A program made the position numbers and the translations under genes. Below are positions 9,247-18,900 of a stretch of DNA of 64,000 nucleotides, piece by piece. How positions within the stretch are numbered: position 1 is the stretch's first letter; every line of letters starts with the position of its first letter. This DNA comes from CAIUGU01 sp963819685 (lineage in GTDB: Bacteria > Pseudomonadota > Gammaproteobacteria > Steroidobacterales > Steroidobacteraceae), in contig CAWFXI010000008.1 of NCBI GenBank assembly GCA_963819685.1, positions 186,001-250,000 of the forward strand, in the 5' to 3' direction. The notes beneath the pieces are model-generated. The model was not told the DNA's origin, searched no databases, and worked only from the letters and a program-made list of their open reading frames with translations.

Positions 9247-11553
9247 TCAAAGGTCCCACTGCACTTCGGCCGTGAATGTCCGCTGCGGATACGGATGGAA
9301 ATTCCAGTACTGGTAGTCGTTCAGGTTGTCGACACCGATTGCCGCTGACCATTGCCTCGCAAACTCGTAGCGCACACGCAGGTCCATCGTGAAATAGGGG
9401 CTCGCTCCCTGGTACGCGTAGCCATTCGGATCGCTGTTGTCGAGCGTCGAATATTGCTTGCCGCTGTAGCGTGCGCCAAGCGTTGCCGTCCATTGCGGGT
9501 TGAAGCGATAGCTCGCAAGGCCTGTAGCGCGCCACACCGGAACGCGAGGCTGGTACTTGTCGATCGTGTCGCCCGGCACTGTCACGAAGCCGTCGTTCTC
9601 CTTGATGCGCGAATCCGCCCAGGTCACGCTGCCGGACAGGTCGAGCCCCGCGACGAAGACGTCTCTGCCGAGCAGGCTGATTTCCACGCCGGGGGTTGCG
9701 ATCCTGCCGACATTCGAGATGCGAGTGACCTGCGCGTTGTTGACTACCGTGCGTTCGGAATACAGCGAGTCCTCAACTACTTCGTAGAATCCGGTCACGC
9801 GCAGCAAGGCCGGCCCGAGGTCCTGCTCGAGTGACAATTCCGAAGTCCAGGATTGCTCGGGCTTCAGGTTGGGGTCATTGACGACGGTCAATACACCGGT
9901 CGTGGCGCCATACAGCTCATTCACGGTGGGATAGCGCACGGCGCGCCCCACTGAAGCTTTCAGCATCGAGCCTTGCGCAGCCTGATACGCGAGGGCGAAT
10001 TTCGGCGACACAAACGATTCCGTGCGGGTTGCATAGGCCGTCGAGGCGGTGCTGTTCCGCGTAAAGCCTTCAGAAGCCTCCCATCGCTCCAATCGAGCGC
10101 CAAGCACGGCCTTCCAGACTGTTGCCAACGACCACGTATCCTGTGCGTACACACTGCGCGTACGGGTGTTCCCGCCCACATGGGTGCTGACGCTGGTTGC
10201 GCCACCGTTCAGCCAGTCGGTTGCGTTGGATCTCAGGATGCGGAGTTCGTATTCATCCTGCTGCAGGCCGAAGTCGATGATGTGCGAAGCATTGAGGCCA
10301 GGGGGGCGCCAGGTGCCTTTCAGTGCCAGAGCGGTCCAGCCGGTGCCATCCTGATCCGTGATCGCGCCGGCGCCACCCGTCGACGCGGTCGGGAGCGCGA
10401 CGGTGGGCGTGCGCTGCTCGTCCCTGGTCAAGTCGTAGAGACTTGCGGCCACTTCCCAGTCGAAGACACCGCCCGAGTGGCTCTTCACCGAGAGCCCGTG
10501 CATCAGGTGCAGCAGGTCGTCGTTGGTCAGCGCGAAGTCGGTTGCGCCTACGTTAAAAGACCGGCCATTGATATTGACGAGACCGCTGTAGACCGGATTG
10601 CCTGCTCCATCGCGCAGGTAGGAAACAGGCCGCCCTTCTGACTCGTTTTGCCAGACACCAAGCGTATAGCTGGCGCGCAACGATGGAGAAATATCATAGG
10701 CAAACTTGAGCTTTGCCTGGTCCTGGACCGTCGTGTATTCAGTCGCAGTGCCCAGGATGTACCAGGGGTTGTTGCTGCGATCCAGATTCGCCACGGCACC
10801 GGTGACAGGAGTTCCCGCTGAGCCGACCACGCCAGTGCTGATGGTTTTCGTCGCAAACGTCAGCGGCTGTCCATGACTGTCGGTGCGGCTGATGTTTATC
10901 CACCACGAGAGCTTGCCATTGCGGTCGCCGAGGGAGGCGCTCAGTTGATGGCCGCTGTAACTGTCGTCGGTGTTGTACAGCTGGTAGGAAGGTTGGATGA
11001 AGTACGTTGCCTTGGCATGTGCCTCGAGTTGCGCAGGCATACGAGTCACGTAGTCGACGACTGCGCCCACCGAATTGCCGGGGTATGCAGCGGAAAACGG
11101 GCCGTACATGACGTCGACCCGTTCAATTTCCTCCGGAAACACCATGCCCCACCGCGGCGTAAAGGTGGCGCCATTGCCCAGGTAGTTGGACAGCAGAATG
11201 CCGTCCGCGTAAACCGCCGAACGTGCGCTATTGCCCGTGCCCGAAGCGCGACTCGACAGCACCGCGTGGTTGTAGTCGCCGATATAGCGCTTGCGGACCA
11301 GCAGACTCGGGAAATACTTGAGGGCGTCTTCGCTGTCGGTTGCGTTGATCGTCGTTGCGATATCGTCCTTCGTCACGCCTTCCATCGTCGTCGGAATCTG
11401 CGTGGGCAATGAGGTGGGCCGCACGCCGATAACGGTGACGACGCCGAGGGTCTTCACGGGCGAGGACGGGTCTTCGGGGGCTTCGGCGGCCTGGGCGTTG
11501 CATGACAGCGCGGCCAGCACGAAAGTGACAAAAGCGATTCGACGCAAGTTCAT
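9247..11553 (-). CDS. TonB-dependent outer-membrane receptor (probable copper receptor)
   Basis: A 768-residue TonB-dependent receptor. I chose ATG 11553 because it gives a clean signal peptide (MNLRRIAFVTFVLAALSCNAQA) followed by a plug domain (DALKYFPSLLVRKR, VDVMYGPFSAAYPGNSVGAVVDY) and a 22-strand-type barrel ending in the aromatic FTAEVQWDL. The open frame extends further upstream but overlaps the DUF2946 gene. It is the last gene of a minus-strand run containing PCuAC, YcnI and two DUF2946 proteins, all linked to copper handling. The substrate is therefore inferred to be copper, as for OprC/NosA receptors. I do not see the OprC-type CxxxM/HxM site. Confidence 0.85.
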   Translation of the reverse strand: MNLRRIAFVTFVLAALSCNAQAAEAPEDPSSPVKTLGVVTVIGVRPTSLPTQIPTTMEGVTKDDIATTINATDSEDALKYFPSLLVRKRYIGDYNHAVLSSRASGTGNSARSAVYADGILLSNYLGNGATFTPRWGMVFPEEIERVDVMYGPFSAAYPGNSVGAVVDYVTRMPAQLEAHAKATYFIQPSYQLYNTDDSYSGHQLSASLGDRNGKLSWWINISRTDSHGQPLTFATKTISTGVVGSAGTPVTGAVANLDRSNNPWYILGTATEYTTVQDQAKLKFAYDISPSLRASYTLGVWQNESEGRPVSYLRDGAGNPVYSGLVNINGRSFNVGATDFALTNDDLLHLMHGLSVKSHSGGVFDWEVAASLYDLTRDEQRTPTVALPTASTGGAGAITDQDGTGWTALALKGTWRPPGLNASHIIDFGLQQDEYELRILRSNATDWLNGGATSVSTHVGGNTRTRSVYAQDTWSLATVWKAVLGARLERWEASEGFTRNSTASTAYATRTESFVSPKFALAYQAAQGSMLKASVGRAVRYPTVNELYGATTGVLTVVNDPNLKPEQSWTSELSLEQDLGPALLRVTGFYEVVEDSLYSERTVVNNAQVTRISNVGRIATPGVEISLLGRDVFVAGLDLSGSVTWADSRIKENDGFVTVPGDTIDKYQPRVPVWRATGLASYRFNPQWTATLGARYSGKQYSTLDNSDPNGYAYQGASPYFTMDLRVRYEFARQWSAAIGVDNLNDYQYWNFHPYPQRTFTAEVQWDL

Positions 11554-11998
11554 GGCAGATACTCTCCAGCAATCGTTGTACGTAAGCAGCGACGTTGACG
11601 ATTGGGAGAGTCGGGGGAGCGCGCGGCGACTGTGATCGCCTGATTGACGGGGTGACAGTCGTCGGGATGCGAATGCCAGAAGATGGCGTGTGCAGCCACA
11701 CCGGTATGGGAAATCTGAAGGAGTCTGGCGGCGCCGCACCGGGTGTGGCGATTGCGAAGCCGCACGGTGACCGGTCGAACAGGCTGCCATGGCGGGTGCC
11801 ATGATCCGGATCTGCATCGTCCAGATGCACATGCACCGACTTCGTCGTGAAGCCTGAACACAGCTCCATGACAATCGAGCCGCTGGCGTTCTGCACCGGC
11901 ATGAAGCCTGCCGGAATGAGTGCACGGAACAGCAACGCGGCCATCAACAGGCCGACTACTGGCGTGCGATTCAGGCAATAGTGCAGTAGGCGGTGCAT
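11228..11998 (-). CDS. DUF2946 family small membrane protein, copy 1 (3' end uncertain)
   Basis: Starts at ATG 11998 with MHRLLHYCLNRTPVVGLL, a transmembrane segment, then LFRALIPAGFMPVQ and a Cys/His-bearing region (MELCSGF; VHVHLDDADPDH; FDRSPCGFA) ending in SPRAPP, where DUF2946 proteins normally stop. The frame has no stop there and runs on over the start of the TonB receptor to 11228, an overlap of about 325 bp that is unlikely to be real. Either the last part is spurious or an indel hides the true stop near 11575. It is clearly similar to the gene at 13542-13934. DUF2946 proteins often sit beside copper genes; their function is unknown. Confidence 0.6.
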   Translation of the reverse strand: MHRLLHYCLNRTPVVGLLMAALLFRALIPAGFMPVQNASGSIVMELCSGFTTKSVHVHLDDADPDHGTRHGSLFDRSPCGFAIATPGAAPPDSFRFPIPVWLHTPSSGIRIPTTVTPSIRRSQSPRAPPTLPIVNVAAYVQRLLESICHELASNRFCHFRAGRAVMQRPGRRSPRRPVLAREDPRRRHRYRRAAHLIAHADSDDDGRRDEGRYRNDDQRNRQRRRPQVFPESAGPQALYRRLQPRGAVESRFGHGQ

Positions 11999-12008
11999 CG
12001 TGGACGTT

Positions 12009-12389
12009 CTATTGCAGCGTTTGCAGATACCCGACAATCGCCTTGCGACGAGCTGCGTCCGGAACGCCATTCAGCATGAAGGTGCCAGGTACCAACGCAC
12101 TCGGGTTTGCGATGAAGGCATCGAGGGTCGCCTCATCCCACACGATTCCGGATTTCTTCAGGGGTTCGGAAAAGAAGTAACCGTCAATCGAACCCGCGGG
12201 TCGACCTATCAGGCTGTGCAGGTTCGGACCCGTTGGCCGGTTCTGTGATTCCGCTGCGTGACAGCCGAGGCACACGGTAAAAGCCTGTTCTCCCGCGCTC
12301 GGCGTGACCGGCAGCTTCCGGGGTTCGCAGCCACTGACCACTACTGCCAGCGTCAATACAATGCTAGCCATGTTCGTGTTGGTGCGCAT
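12009..12389 (-). CDS. c-type cytochrome lipoprotein
   Basis: A 126-residue class I cytochrome c with a lipoprotein signal (lipobox VSGC near residues 18-21), one haem site CLGCH, and a likely Met axial ligand in GTFML. GPNLHSLIGRPAG is a cytochrome c2-type signature. ATG 12389 is preferred over the ATG at 12371 because it supplies the charged n-region. It overlaps the PCuAC gene by 26 bp, so the two are co-transcribed. In this copper-handling run it may pass electrons for Cu(II)/Cu(I) change at the membrane, but that is inference. Confidence 0.85.
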   Translation of the reverse strand: MRTNTNMASIVLTLAVVVSGCEPRKLPVTPSAGEQAFTVCLGCHAAESQNRPTGPNLHSLIGRPAGSIDGYFFSEPLKKSGIVWDEATLDAFIANPSALVPGTFMLNGVPDAARRKAIVGYLQTLQ

Positions 12390-12921
12390 CGCTGTTTGTT
12401 CCTGAGTCTTCCTGAACCACGACAGTCACGGTGATTTCGCCGGCAGTCTCGAACCTGAGTGTCAACGGGAAGTGTTCGCCTGCGACCAGTGGCGCTGCGA
12501 GATTCGTCAGCATGAAGTGCATGCCACCCGGATCCATTACCGTTGTGTGGTGCGGCGCCAACTCCAGGGATTCAACAGGCCGCATACGTGTAATTCCGCC
12601 CTCCATGCTGTTCGCATGCAGTTCGACCCTTTCGGCCACGGGCGAGCTTGCACCCAGGAGCCGGTCCACGCTCATGCCGTGATTCGTGATCGACAGATAG
12701 ACGACGCCGACCGTTGCAAGGGGAGGAGTCGGACGTGATTGCGGATCAGCTATGACGATTCCATGAGAGTCCATGGGCATGCCTGCCATGCTGGTGTCGG
12801 AAGCAGGTGCACGCGCAGACGTTGGCGCGGCAGCAGGCATTTCGCTGGCAGGCTTCGAACAGGCACACACTGAGACTGCGATCAGGAGTGCCATTGCAAT
12901 GCGAATTTCAGTGATGTGCAT
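12364..12921 (-). CDS. PCuAC-domain periplasmic copper chaperone (lipoprotein)
   Basis: A 185-residue protein with a lipoprotein signal (VCACS) and a PCuAC copper-binding domain: the His/Met ligands appear as LHANSMEGGITRM, and the second pair as GGMHFML. The linker after the signal contains MAGMPMDSH and the C-terminus ends HQHEH, both further soft-metal sites. PCuAC proteins carry Cu(I) in the periplasm to cytochrome oxidase assembly or to other copper proteins. It overlaps the YcnI gene by 14 bp upstream and the cytochrome c gene downstream. Confidence 0.88.
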   Translation of the reverse strand: MHITEIRIAMALLIAVSVCACSKPASEMPAAAPTSARAPASDTSMAGMPMDSHGIVIADPQSRPTPPLATVGVVYLSITNHGMSVDRLLGASSPVAERVELHANSMEGGITRMRPVESLELAPHHTTVMDPGGMHFMLTNLAAPLVAGEHFPLTLRFETAGEITVTVVVQEDSGTNSDAHQHEHG

Positions 12922-13459
12922 GTTCTGCTCCTGCTGCCGGGGCCGGAGAAACGACTTTCAATACTGGAGCGGGTCTGGGTACGGAAGTCCACGCCTTGCC
13001 AGCGGCTGGAATCTCAACCCAGCGATTCTCGCCGGACGCGCACGATTGGGTCGCCGGGAAATAAAGCAGCCCGACTTCGGTCGGCAGCTTCAGCAGCGCG
13101 CTGAACTGGTCGAAGAACTCAGCTTCGAGTACGCCTTCCCAGACAATGGCGCTGACCCTGTCGCGCACTTCGCCGCCACTTTCGGTCCGCAATGGCCTGG
13201 CCAGCGGCAAACGCTCCACTTTGAGCGTCCAGCCCGCTTTGGGTTGCGGCCTGACGCTGGTGACGGATTCCGGAATCTCGACGCGTAGCTTCACGGTAGG
13301 CGATGAACCGCACGCATGAGAAACGCGAAAAGAGGCGAGATAGCTGCTGCCGGTCAGGGCTTCAGGCTCTGCCAGAACGATATGCGAACGTGCCGGCGCA
13401 ACGCACGCCAGCACCAGGACTGCCGAACGCACGGCAGCAAACAAAACGTAACGAAGCAT
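12908..13459 (-). CDS. YcnI-like DUF1775 copper-binding protein
   Basis: About 183 residues from ATG 13459 (a longer in-frame ATG exists at 13489, but this one gives the better signal peptide). The signal is predicted to end ARS-HIVLAEPEA, leaving an N-terminal His as in YcnI, where that His binds Cu(II). The rest fits DUF1775: FRVSHACG, KLRVEIPE, KAGWTLKVE. Unlike typical Gram-positive YcnI it ends in a His-containing tail (AEHAHH) and shows no C-terminal anchor. It sits between a DUF2946 gene and PCuAC, a usual copper context. Confidence 0.83.
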   Translation of the reverse strand: MLRYVLFAAVRSAVLVLACVAPARSHIVLAEPEALTGSSYLASFRVSHACGSSPTVKLRVEIPESVTSVRPQPKAGWTLKVERLPLARPLRTESGGEVRDRVSAIVWEGVLEAEFFDQFSALLKLPTEVGLLYFPATQSCASGENRWVEIPAAGKAWTSVPRPAPVLKVVSPAPAAGAEHAHH

Positions 13460-13541
13460 TTGCCAAGTCTCCCGCAAGAACGGCTGCACTGGCAGCGGTC
13501 GGCCCCCGAGGGGCGCGTGATCGAATTCCGAAACGGATTGA

Positions 13542-13934
13542 TCAGATCAGCGGGGGACCGCGGGGAGACTGGGCGCGAGTAATCGCAGGAGGGGTGACTG
13601 CTGCGGGTTCACCGGCAATAGCGATGGACTGCAGAGCAACTGCAGCGGTGAAAGTGCTGAACACTGTCGGCGGGGCGGACAGAGCAGACGCCGCAAAGCC
13701 GCAGGGAGAATGATCGAACAGCTGGCTGCCGGAGTTCTGCTTCGCGCCAGTGTGGTCCAGATCGACGATGACCGGCTTTGCTCCCAATCCGGAGCACAGC
13801 TGCATGACGATCGAACCGGTTTCGCCCTGCACCGGCATGAAGCCGGCCGGGACCAGCGCCCGGAACAGAAGCGCAGCCATCAACAGGCCGATGATCGGCG
13901 TACGCGTCAGGCAGCGGTGCAGGAAATGGCGCAT
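13542..13934 (-). CDS. DUF2946 family small membrane protein, copy 2
   Basis: 130 residues from ATG 13934: one N-terminal membrane segment (TPIIGLLMAALLFRALVP), the family motif AGFMPVQ, a Cys-bearing stretch (MQLCSGLG; FDHSPCGFAA), and the classical ending SPRGPPLI. It is a clear paralogue of the gene at 11998 and is the first gene of the minus-strand copper run. Function of DUF2946 is not known. Cys, His and Met content and the neighbours suggest metal handling. Confidence 0.72.
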   Translation of the reverse strand: MRHFLHRCLTRTPIIGLLMAALLFRALVPAGFMPVQGETGSIVMQLCSGLGAKPVIVDLDHTGAKQNSGSQLFDHSPCGFAASALSAPPTVFSTFTAAVALQSIAIAGEPAAVTPPAITRAQSPRGPPLI

Positions 13935-14036
13935 CGGGCGGGGAGTATAGGGACAGTCGGCTGCGTCACAAAGCCGCGTAGGTACAGGTCCGGCCTCTAG
14001 CCGGGCCGCAGGGCTGACTGCTAGACTCGCCATTCA

Positions 14037-14058
14037 AATATAAAGAAATCTTTATATT
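14037..14058. promoter_or_regulatory. SahR-type operator upstream of the met operon
   Basis: A perfect inverted repeat with 10-base arms AATATAAAGA / TCTTTATATT and a 2-base centre lies 21 bp before the start codon of the ArsR-methyltransferase fusion. It is AT-rich in a GC-rich region. From memory the shape and core resemble the palindromes assigned to SahR, the S-adenosylhomocysteine-responsive ArsR-family regulator of methionine genes. Self-regulation by the first gene of the operon is inferred. Confidence 0.8.
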
Positions 14059-14079
14059 GGTCTCTCGCCACCTGAGTCA

Positions 14080-15000
14080 ATGCCGAAAAGTCTTCACAAC
14101 TTGTTGAATTTACTGAAGTCTGCCGCGGATCCGACGCGTCTTCGCGTACTGGCGTTGCTGGGCCCTGGCGAACTGACGGTCGGGGAAATCGCGCAGGTCC
14201 TGACGCAAAGCCAGCCCCGCGTGTCCCGCCACTTGAAGCTGCTGTGCGACGCCGGCTTGCTGGAACGATTCAAGGAAGAGCATTGCGTGTACTACCGATT
14301 GAGCCTGGCTACGGAAGACCGATCGCTTCGCTTGCACGAAGAGCTGGATCCGAATGACGTTGAGCTTGAGAAGGACCGCGAGCGCCGCGATGTCGTGATT
14401 GCTGAACGGGCACGGCGTGCCACGGATCGACTCGCCGAGCGCACCAGTTCGGGCGACGTCCAGGAATCGATGGGGCAGACGGTTGGCAGCGTGCTGGTCG
14501 ATGAACTGTCTTCCGAACCTATCGGTGACCTGCTCGATATCGGTACCGGTGCCGGCTTCCTGCTCAAGACACTGGCGCTGACGGCGAACCGCGCTGTAGG
14601 CGTCGACAATTCCACCGATGCATTGCGGCTGGCGCGTTCGCAGGTTCAGGGGGCGGGCCTCGGTCGATGTGTACTGCGCCGTGGCGACATGTACCGTCTC
14701 GGCTTTGCCGCGAATGAGTTCGATACCGTGACACTGGGCCGGGTGCTCAGCCATGCAGCGAATCCGGCGGCGGTGCTCGCTGAAGCCCTGCGCGTTTTGC
14801 GTCCCGGTGGGCGCCTGGTGCTGATAGACGATTTCGATTCACTGGAAGGCGTCTCCGCTGCCAATCCCCTCGCGCAGGTGCGCCAGTGGCTGCTGGGGGC
14901 CGGATTCAAGTGTGATCGCCTGCGTCCCATCGATACGGGAGCCAGTCACCTGCTGTTGACGATCGCCCGTCGCCCCATCCGACTTGAGGTAGCCGCCTGA
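14080..15000 (+). CDS. ArsR-family regulator fused to SAM-dependent methyltransferase (SahR-like)
   Basis: 306 residues. The N-terminal ~90 residues are an ArsR winged helix (DPTRLRVLALL, QSQPRVSRHLKLLCDAGLL, YYRL), and the C-terminal half is a class I methyltransferase fold (LLDIGTGAGFLLKTLA, then ALRVLRPGGRLVLIDDF). The gene overlaps metF by ATGA and sits over metH. A methyltransferase-like domain that binds SAM or SAH would let the repressor read methylation status. It lies directly behind the palindrome at 14037-14058. Regulation of methionine synthesis is therefore a well-supported inference; catalytic activity of the domain is not shown. Confidence 0.85.
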   Translation: MPKSLHNLLNLLKSAADPTRLRVLALLGPGELTVGEIAQVLTQSQPRVSRHLKLLCDAGLLERFKEEHCVYYRLSLATEDRSLRLHEELDPNDVELEKDRERRDVVIAERARRATDRLAERTSSGDVQESMGQTVGSVLVDELSSEPIGDLLDIGTGAGFLLKTLALTANRAVGVDNSTDALRLARSQVQGAGLGRCVLRRGDMYRLGFAANEFDTVTLGRVLSHAANPAAVLAEALRVLRPGGRLVLIDDFDSLEGVSAANPLAQVRQWLLGAGFKCDRLRPIDTGASHLLLTIARRPIRLEVAA

Positions 15001-15926
15001 TGACGTCCCCTACTGCGCTCAAAGACCACGTTGGCGAGACGCTCACGCGATTGCGCAAGCCGGTTGCCGTGTCGTTCGAGTTTTTTCCGCCAAACGACGA
15101 GGCGATGGAAAAGACGCTGTGGCAGTCGATCGAACGTCTGGCGCCGCTACAGCCGCGCTTTGTTTCCGTGACCTACGGTGCGGACGGTTCGACGCGAACC
15201 CGCACCCATCAGGTGGTTTCGCGGGTTCTCAAGGAAACGTCACTGACTGCGGCTCCCCATCTCACCTGCATCGGCGCATCCCGTGAGGAAGTGCTCGATA
15301 TTGCGCGCGAGTACTGGGCACTCGGCATCCGCCACATCGTCGCACTGCGCGGCGACGCGCCGCAGGGTGCGGGCACTTACCAGCCCTTGCCCGGAGGATT
15401 CGCCTACGGCGTCGATCTGGTCAAGGGACTGAAGAGCGTCGGCAACTTCGACATATCGGTCGCGGCCTATCCGGAAATGCACCCGGAAGCGCCGAATCCA
15501 CGCTTCGACCTCGACAATCTGAAGGCCAAGATCGATGCAGGTGCCGACCGCGCGATCACGCAGTTCTTTTTCGACACGGACATTTACCTGCGCTTCCGCG
15601 ATCAATGCGCAGCCGCCGGCATCAACGTCAGTATCGTCCCGGGCATTCTGCCGATCACTCGTTTGCCACAATTGCTGCGTTTCGCCGGCCGCTGCGGAGC
15701 GAGTGTGCCGACGTGGTTGCAGGAGCGTTTTGCCGGTCTCGACGATGACGCCGATACGCGGCGGATGATTGCTGCGAGTGTTGCCATCGACCAGGTCGAG
15801 CGGCTGTCGCGCGAGGGCGTCAACGAGTTCCACTTCTATACGCTGAACCGCGCCGAACTCACCTATGCCATCTGCCATGCGCTCGGCGTCCGGTCGCAGC
15901 GCACGGGTGTGGCAGAAGCTCGCTGA
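15000..15926 (+). CDS. metF: 5,10-methylenetetrahydrofolate reductase
   Basis: 308-residue MetF, which reduces methylene-THF to 5-methyl-THF with FAD. Signatures: VSFEFFPPN at the start, VTYGADGSTR, HLTCIG, GIRHIVALRGD, the FAD-region AAYPEMHPEAP, FFFDTDIYLRF, and the closing EFHFYTLNRAELTYAICHALG. The start codon overlaps the upstream stop as ATGA, giving translational coupling to the regulator. It supplies the methyl donor used by MetH, encoded 6 bp downstream. Confidence 0.95.
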   Translation: MTSPTALKDHVGETLTRLRKPVAVSFEFFPPNDEAMEKTLWQSIERLAPLQPRFVSVTYGADGSTRTRTHQVVSRVLKETSLTAAPHLTCIGASREEVLDIAREYWALGIRHIVALRGDAPQGAGTYQPLPGGFAYGVDLVKGLKSVGNFDISVAAYPEMHPEAPNPRFDLDNLKAKIDAGADRAITQFFFDTDIYLRFRDQCAAAGINVSIVPGILPITRLPQLLRFAGRCGASVPTWLQERFAGLDDDADTRRMIAASVAIDQVERLSREGVNEFHFYTLNRAELTYAICHALGVRSQRTGVAEAR

Positions 15927-15932
15927 TTTTCC

Positions 15933-18900
15933 ATGAACCGCACCGAACGCATTGCCGAATTCCACCGCCTGCTGCGCGAGCGCATTCTCGTGCTCGACGG
16001 CGCAATGGGAACGATGATCCAGGGCTTTCGCCTGGACGAGGCCGGTTATCGTGGTGACCGCTTTCGCGACTGGCCAAGTGACCTCAAGGGCAACAATGAT
16101 CTGCTCAGCCTGACGCAGCCTGCGCTCATCGAGTCCATCCACGACAAGTATCTCGCAGCCGGCGCAGATATTATCGAGACAAATACCTTCAACTCGAATG
16201 CACCCTCGCAGGGCGACTACGGTGCGCAGGCTCTGGTGTATGAGCTGAATCTCGCCGGAGCGCAGATCGCCCGACGCGCAGCAGATCGCAGTGCCGAGGC
16301 AACAGGCCGGCCGCGTTTCGTGGCGGGTGTCCTGGGTCCGGCCAACCGGACTGCGTCGATGTCGCCCGATGTCAACGATCCGGCCTACCGCAGCATCACG
16401 TTTGACCAGTTGGCGGCCACCTACACCGACGCCGCGCGGGCGCTGGTCGAAGGCGGTGTCGACATCCTGATGGTCGAAACCATCTTCGACACGTTGAATG
16501 CGAAAGCGGCCTTGTTTGCCATTCGCACGGTGATGGAGGAAACAGGCCTGGATCTGCCCATCTGGATCTCGGGCACGATCACCGATGCGTCGGGACGCAC
16601 GCTGTCAGGCCAGACGACCGAAGCGTTCTGGAATTCGCTGCGCCATGTCCGCCCGACGGTAATCGGCCTGAACTGCGCGCTGGGAGCGCGGCAGTTGCGC
16701 CCCTATGTCGAGGAGCTGTCGCGACTCGCGGATTGCTACGTGTGCGCACATCCGAATGCAGGCTTGCCGAATGCGTTCGGTGAGTACGACGAAACCGCCT
16801 GCGAGACGGCGGATCTCATCCAGGAATTTGCAGCCAGCGGCTTCGTGAATATCGTCGGCGGCTGCTGCGGCACCACGCCTGAGCATATTCATCACATCGG
16901 GGAGGCAATCGGCAAGTTCCCGCCTCGCCAGCCACCGACGCTTGAGGTGCGCTGTCGCTTGAGTGGCCTTGAGCCACTCAATATCGGCGCGGACAGCCTG
17001 TTCGTCAATGTGGGTGAACGGACCAATGTCACGGGCTCTGCGAAGTTCCGCAAGCTCATCGAGGCAGACGACTACAACGGCGCGCTGGATGTTGCGCGCC
17101 AGCAGGTGGCGAGCGGTGCGCAGATCATCGACGTCAACATGGACGAAGGCATGCTGGATTCGGAGGCGGCGATGGTCCGTTTCCTGAATCTCATTGCATC
17201 GGAGCCCGATATCTCCCGCGTTCCGGTGATGGTGGATTCGTCAAAGTGGACGGTGATTGAAGCCGGCCTCAAGTGCCTGCAGGGAAAGGGCGTCGTCAAT
17301 TCGATCAGCCTGAAGGAAGGCGAGGCGAGCTTCCTTGCGCAGGCGCGCAAGGTGCGGGCTTACGGTGCTGCCGTGGTGGTCATGGCATTCGACGAAAAGG
17401 GCCAGGCCGATACGGTCGACCGGAAAGTGTCGATCTGCCAGCGGTCGTATCGGTTGCTCACCGGGCAGGTTGGCTTTCCGCCCGAGGACATCATTTTCGA
17501 TCCCAACATTTTCGCGGTGGCGACCGGGATCGAGGAGCACAACAACTATTCAGTCGATTTCATTCAGGCGACGGCTGAAATACGCCGCACCTGTCCGCAT
17601 GCGTTGATCAGCGGCGGCGTCAGCAACGTCTCGTTCTCGTTCCGCGGCAACGACCCTGTTCGCGAGGCCATGCATTCCGTATTCCTGTACCACGCCATCA
17701 AGGCCGGTATGAGCATGGGCATCGTCAATGCGGGCCAATTGGCGATCTACGAGGGCATCGAGCCGGAACTCCGCGAGCGGGTCGAGGACGTCATCCTCAA
17801 CCGTCGCCCGGATTCGACAGAGCGTCTGCTCGAAATCGCCGGGCGCTTCAAGGGCGAAGCCGGGCAAAAGCGAGTGGAAGACCGCGCGTGGCGCAGCTGG
17901 CCGGTCGTGAAGCGCCTTGAGCATGCGCTCGTCAAAGGTATCGACGAGTTTGTCGTCGAGGACACTGAAGCGGCGCGCCTCGAGTTTGCACAGCCGCTAT
18001 CCGTGATCGAAGGTCCGTTGATGGACGGCATGAATGTGGTGGGTGACCTGTTCGGTGCGGGCAAGATGTTTCTGCCGCAGGTGGTCAAGTCGGCACGGGT
18101 CATGAAGAAGGCCGTAGCCCACTTGATCCCCTACATCGAAGAGCAGAAGGCGGCGGGTGGCGGTTCGCGATCGAACGGCAAGATCGTGCTGGCGACCGTC
18201 AAGGGCGATGTGCACGACATCGGCAAGAACATCGTGGGTGTCGTGCTTCAGTGCAATAACTTCGAAGTGATTGATCTGGGCGTCATGGTGCCTTGCGAAC
18301 GTATTCTCGAAACCGCTCGTCGGGAAGGCGCCGACATGATCGGCCTGTCGGGTCTGATCACGCCTTCGCTCGACGAGATGGTGCACGTGGCGCGCGAAAT
18401 GCAGCGGCAGGGTTTCACGCAGCCGCTGCTCATCGGCGGGGCAACTACGTCGCCGGCGCATACCGCCGTGAAGATCGATCCGCAGTTCTCGGGGCCGGTT
18501 GTATACGTGAAAGACGCATCGCGCTCGGTAGGCGTGTGTCAGCAGCTCATCACGCCACAGACCCGGGTAGAGTACCTGGCAAAGATCAAGGCAGACCACC
18601 AGACGCGGCGTGAGCAGCATGCAGGGCGAAAAGTGAAGTCGCCTCGCTGGAGTCTCGCGCGTGCGCGTGCGAACCGGTTTGCCGGAGACTGGCAGGAATA
18701 CCGCCCCCCGGTGCCGCGCATGTTGGGAGTGCGCGCGTTCGAGCAGCCACTGGAGGAGCTCACGCGATACATCGACTGGATGCCGTTCTTCAATGCATGG
18801 GAATTTGCGGGAAAGTTTCCCGACATCCTGACGGACCCGGTCGTGGGCGAGCAGGCGAGCGATCTGTACGCAGAGGCACGCCGCATGCTGAAGCTCATCA

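Noticed and set aside
12371..12389. Shorter cytochrome c start at ATG 12371
   Set aside because: It would remove the basic n-region of the lipoprotein signal, so the ATG at 12389 is preferred.
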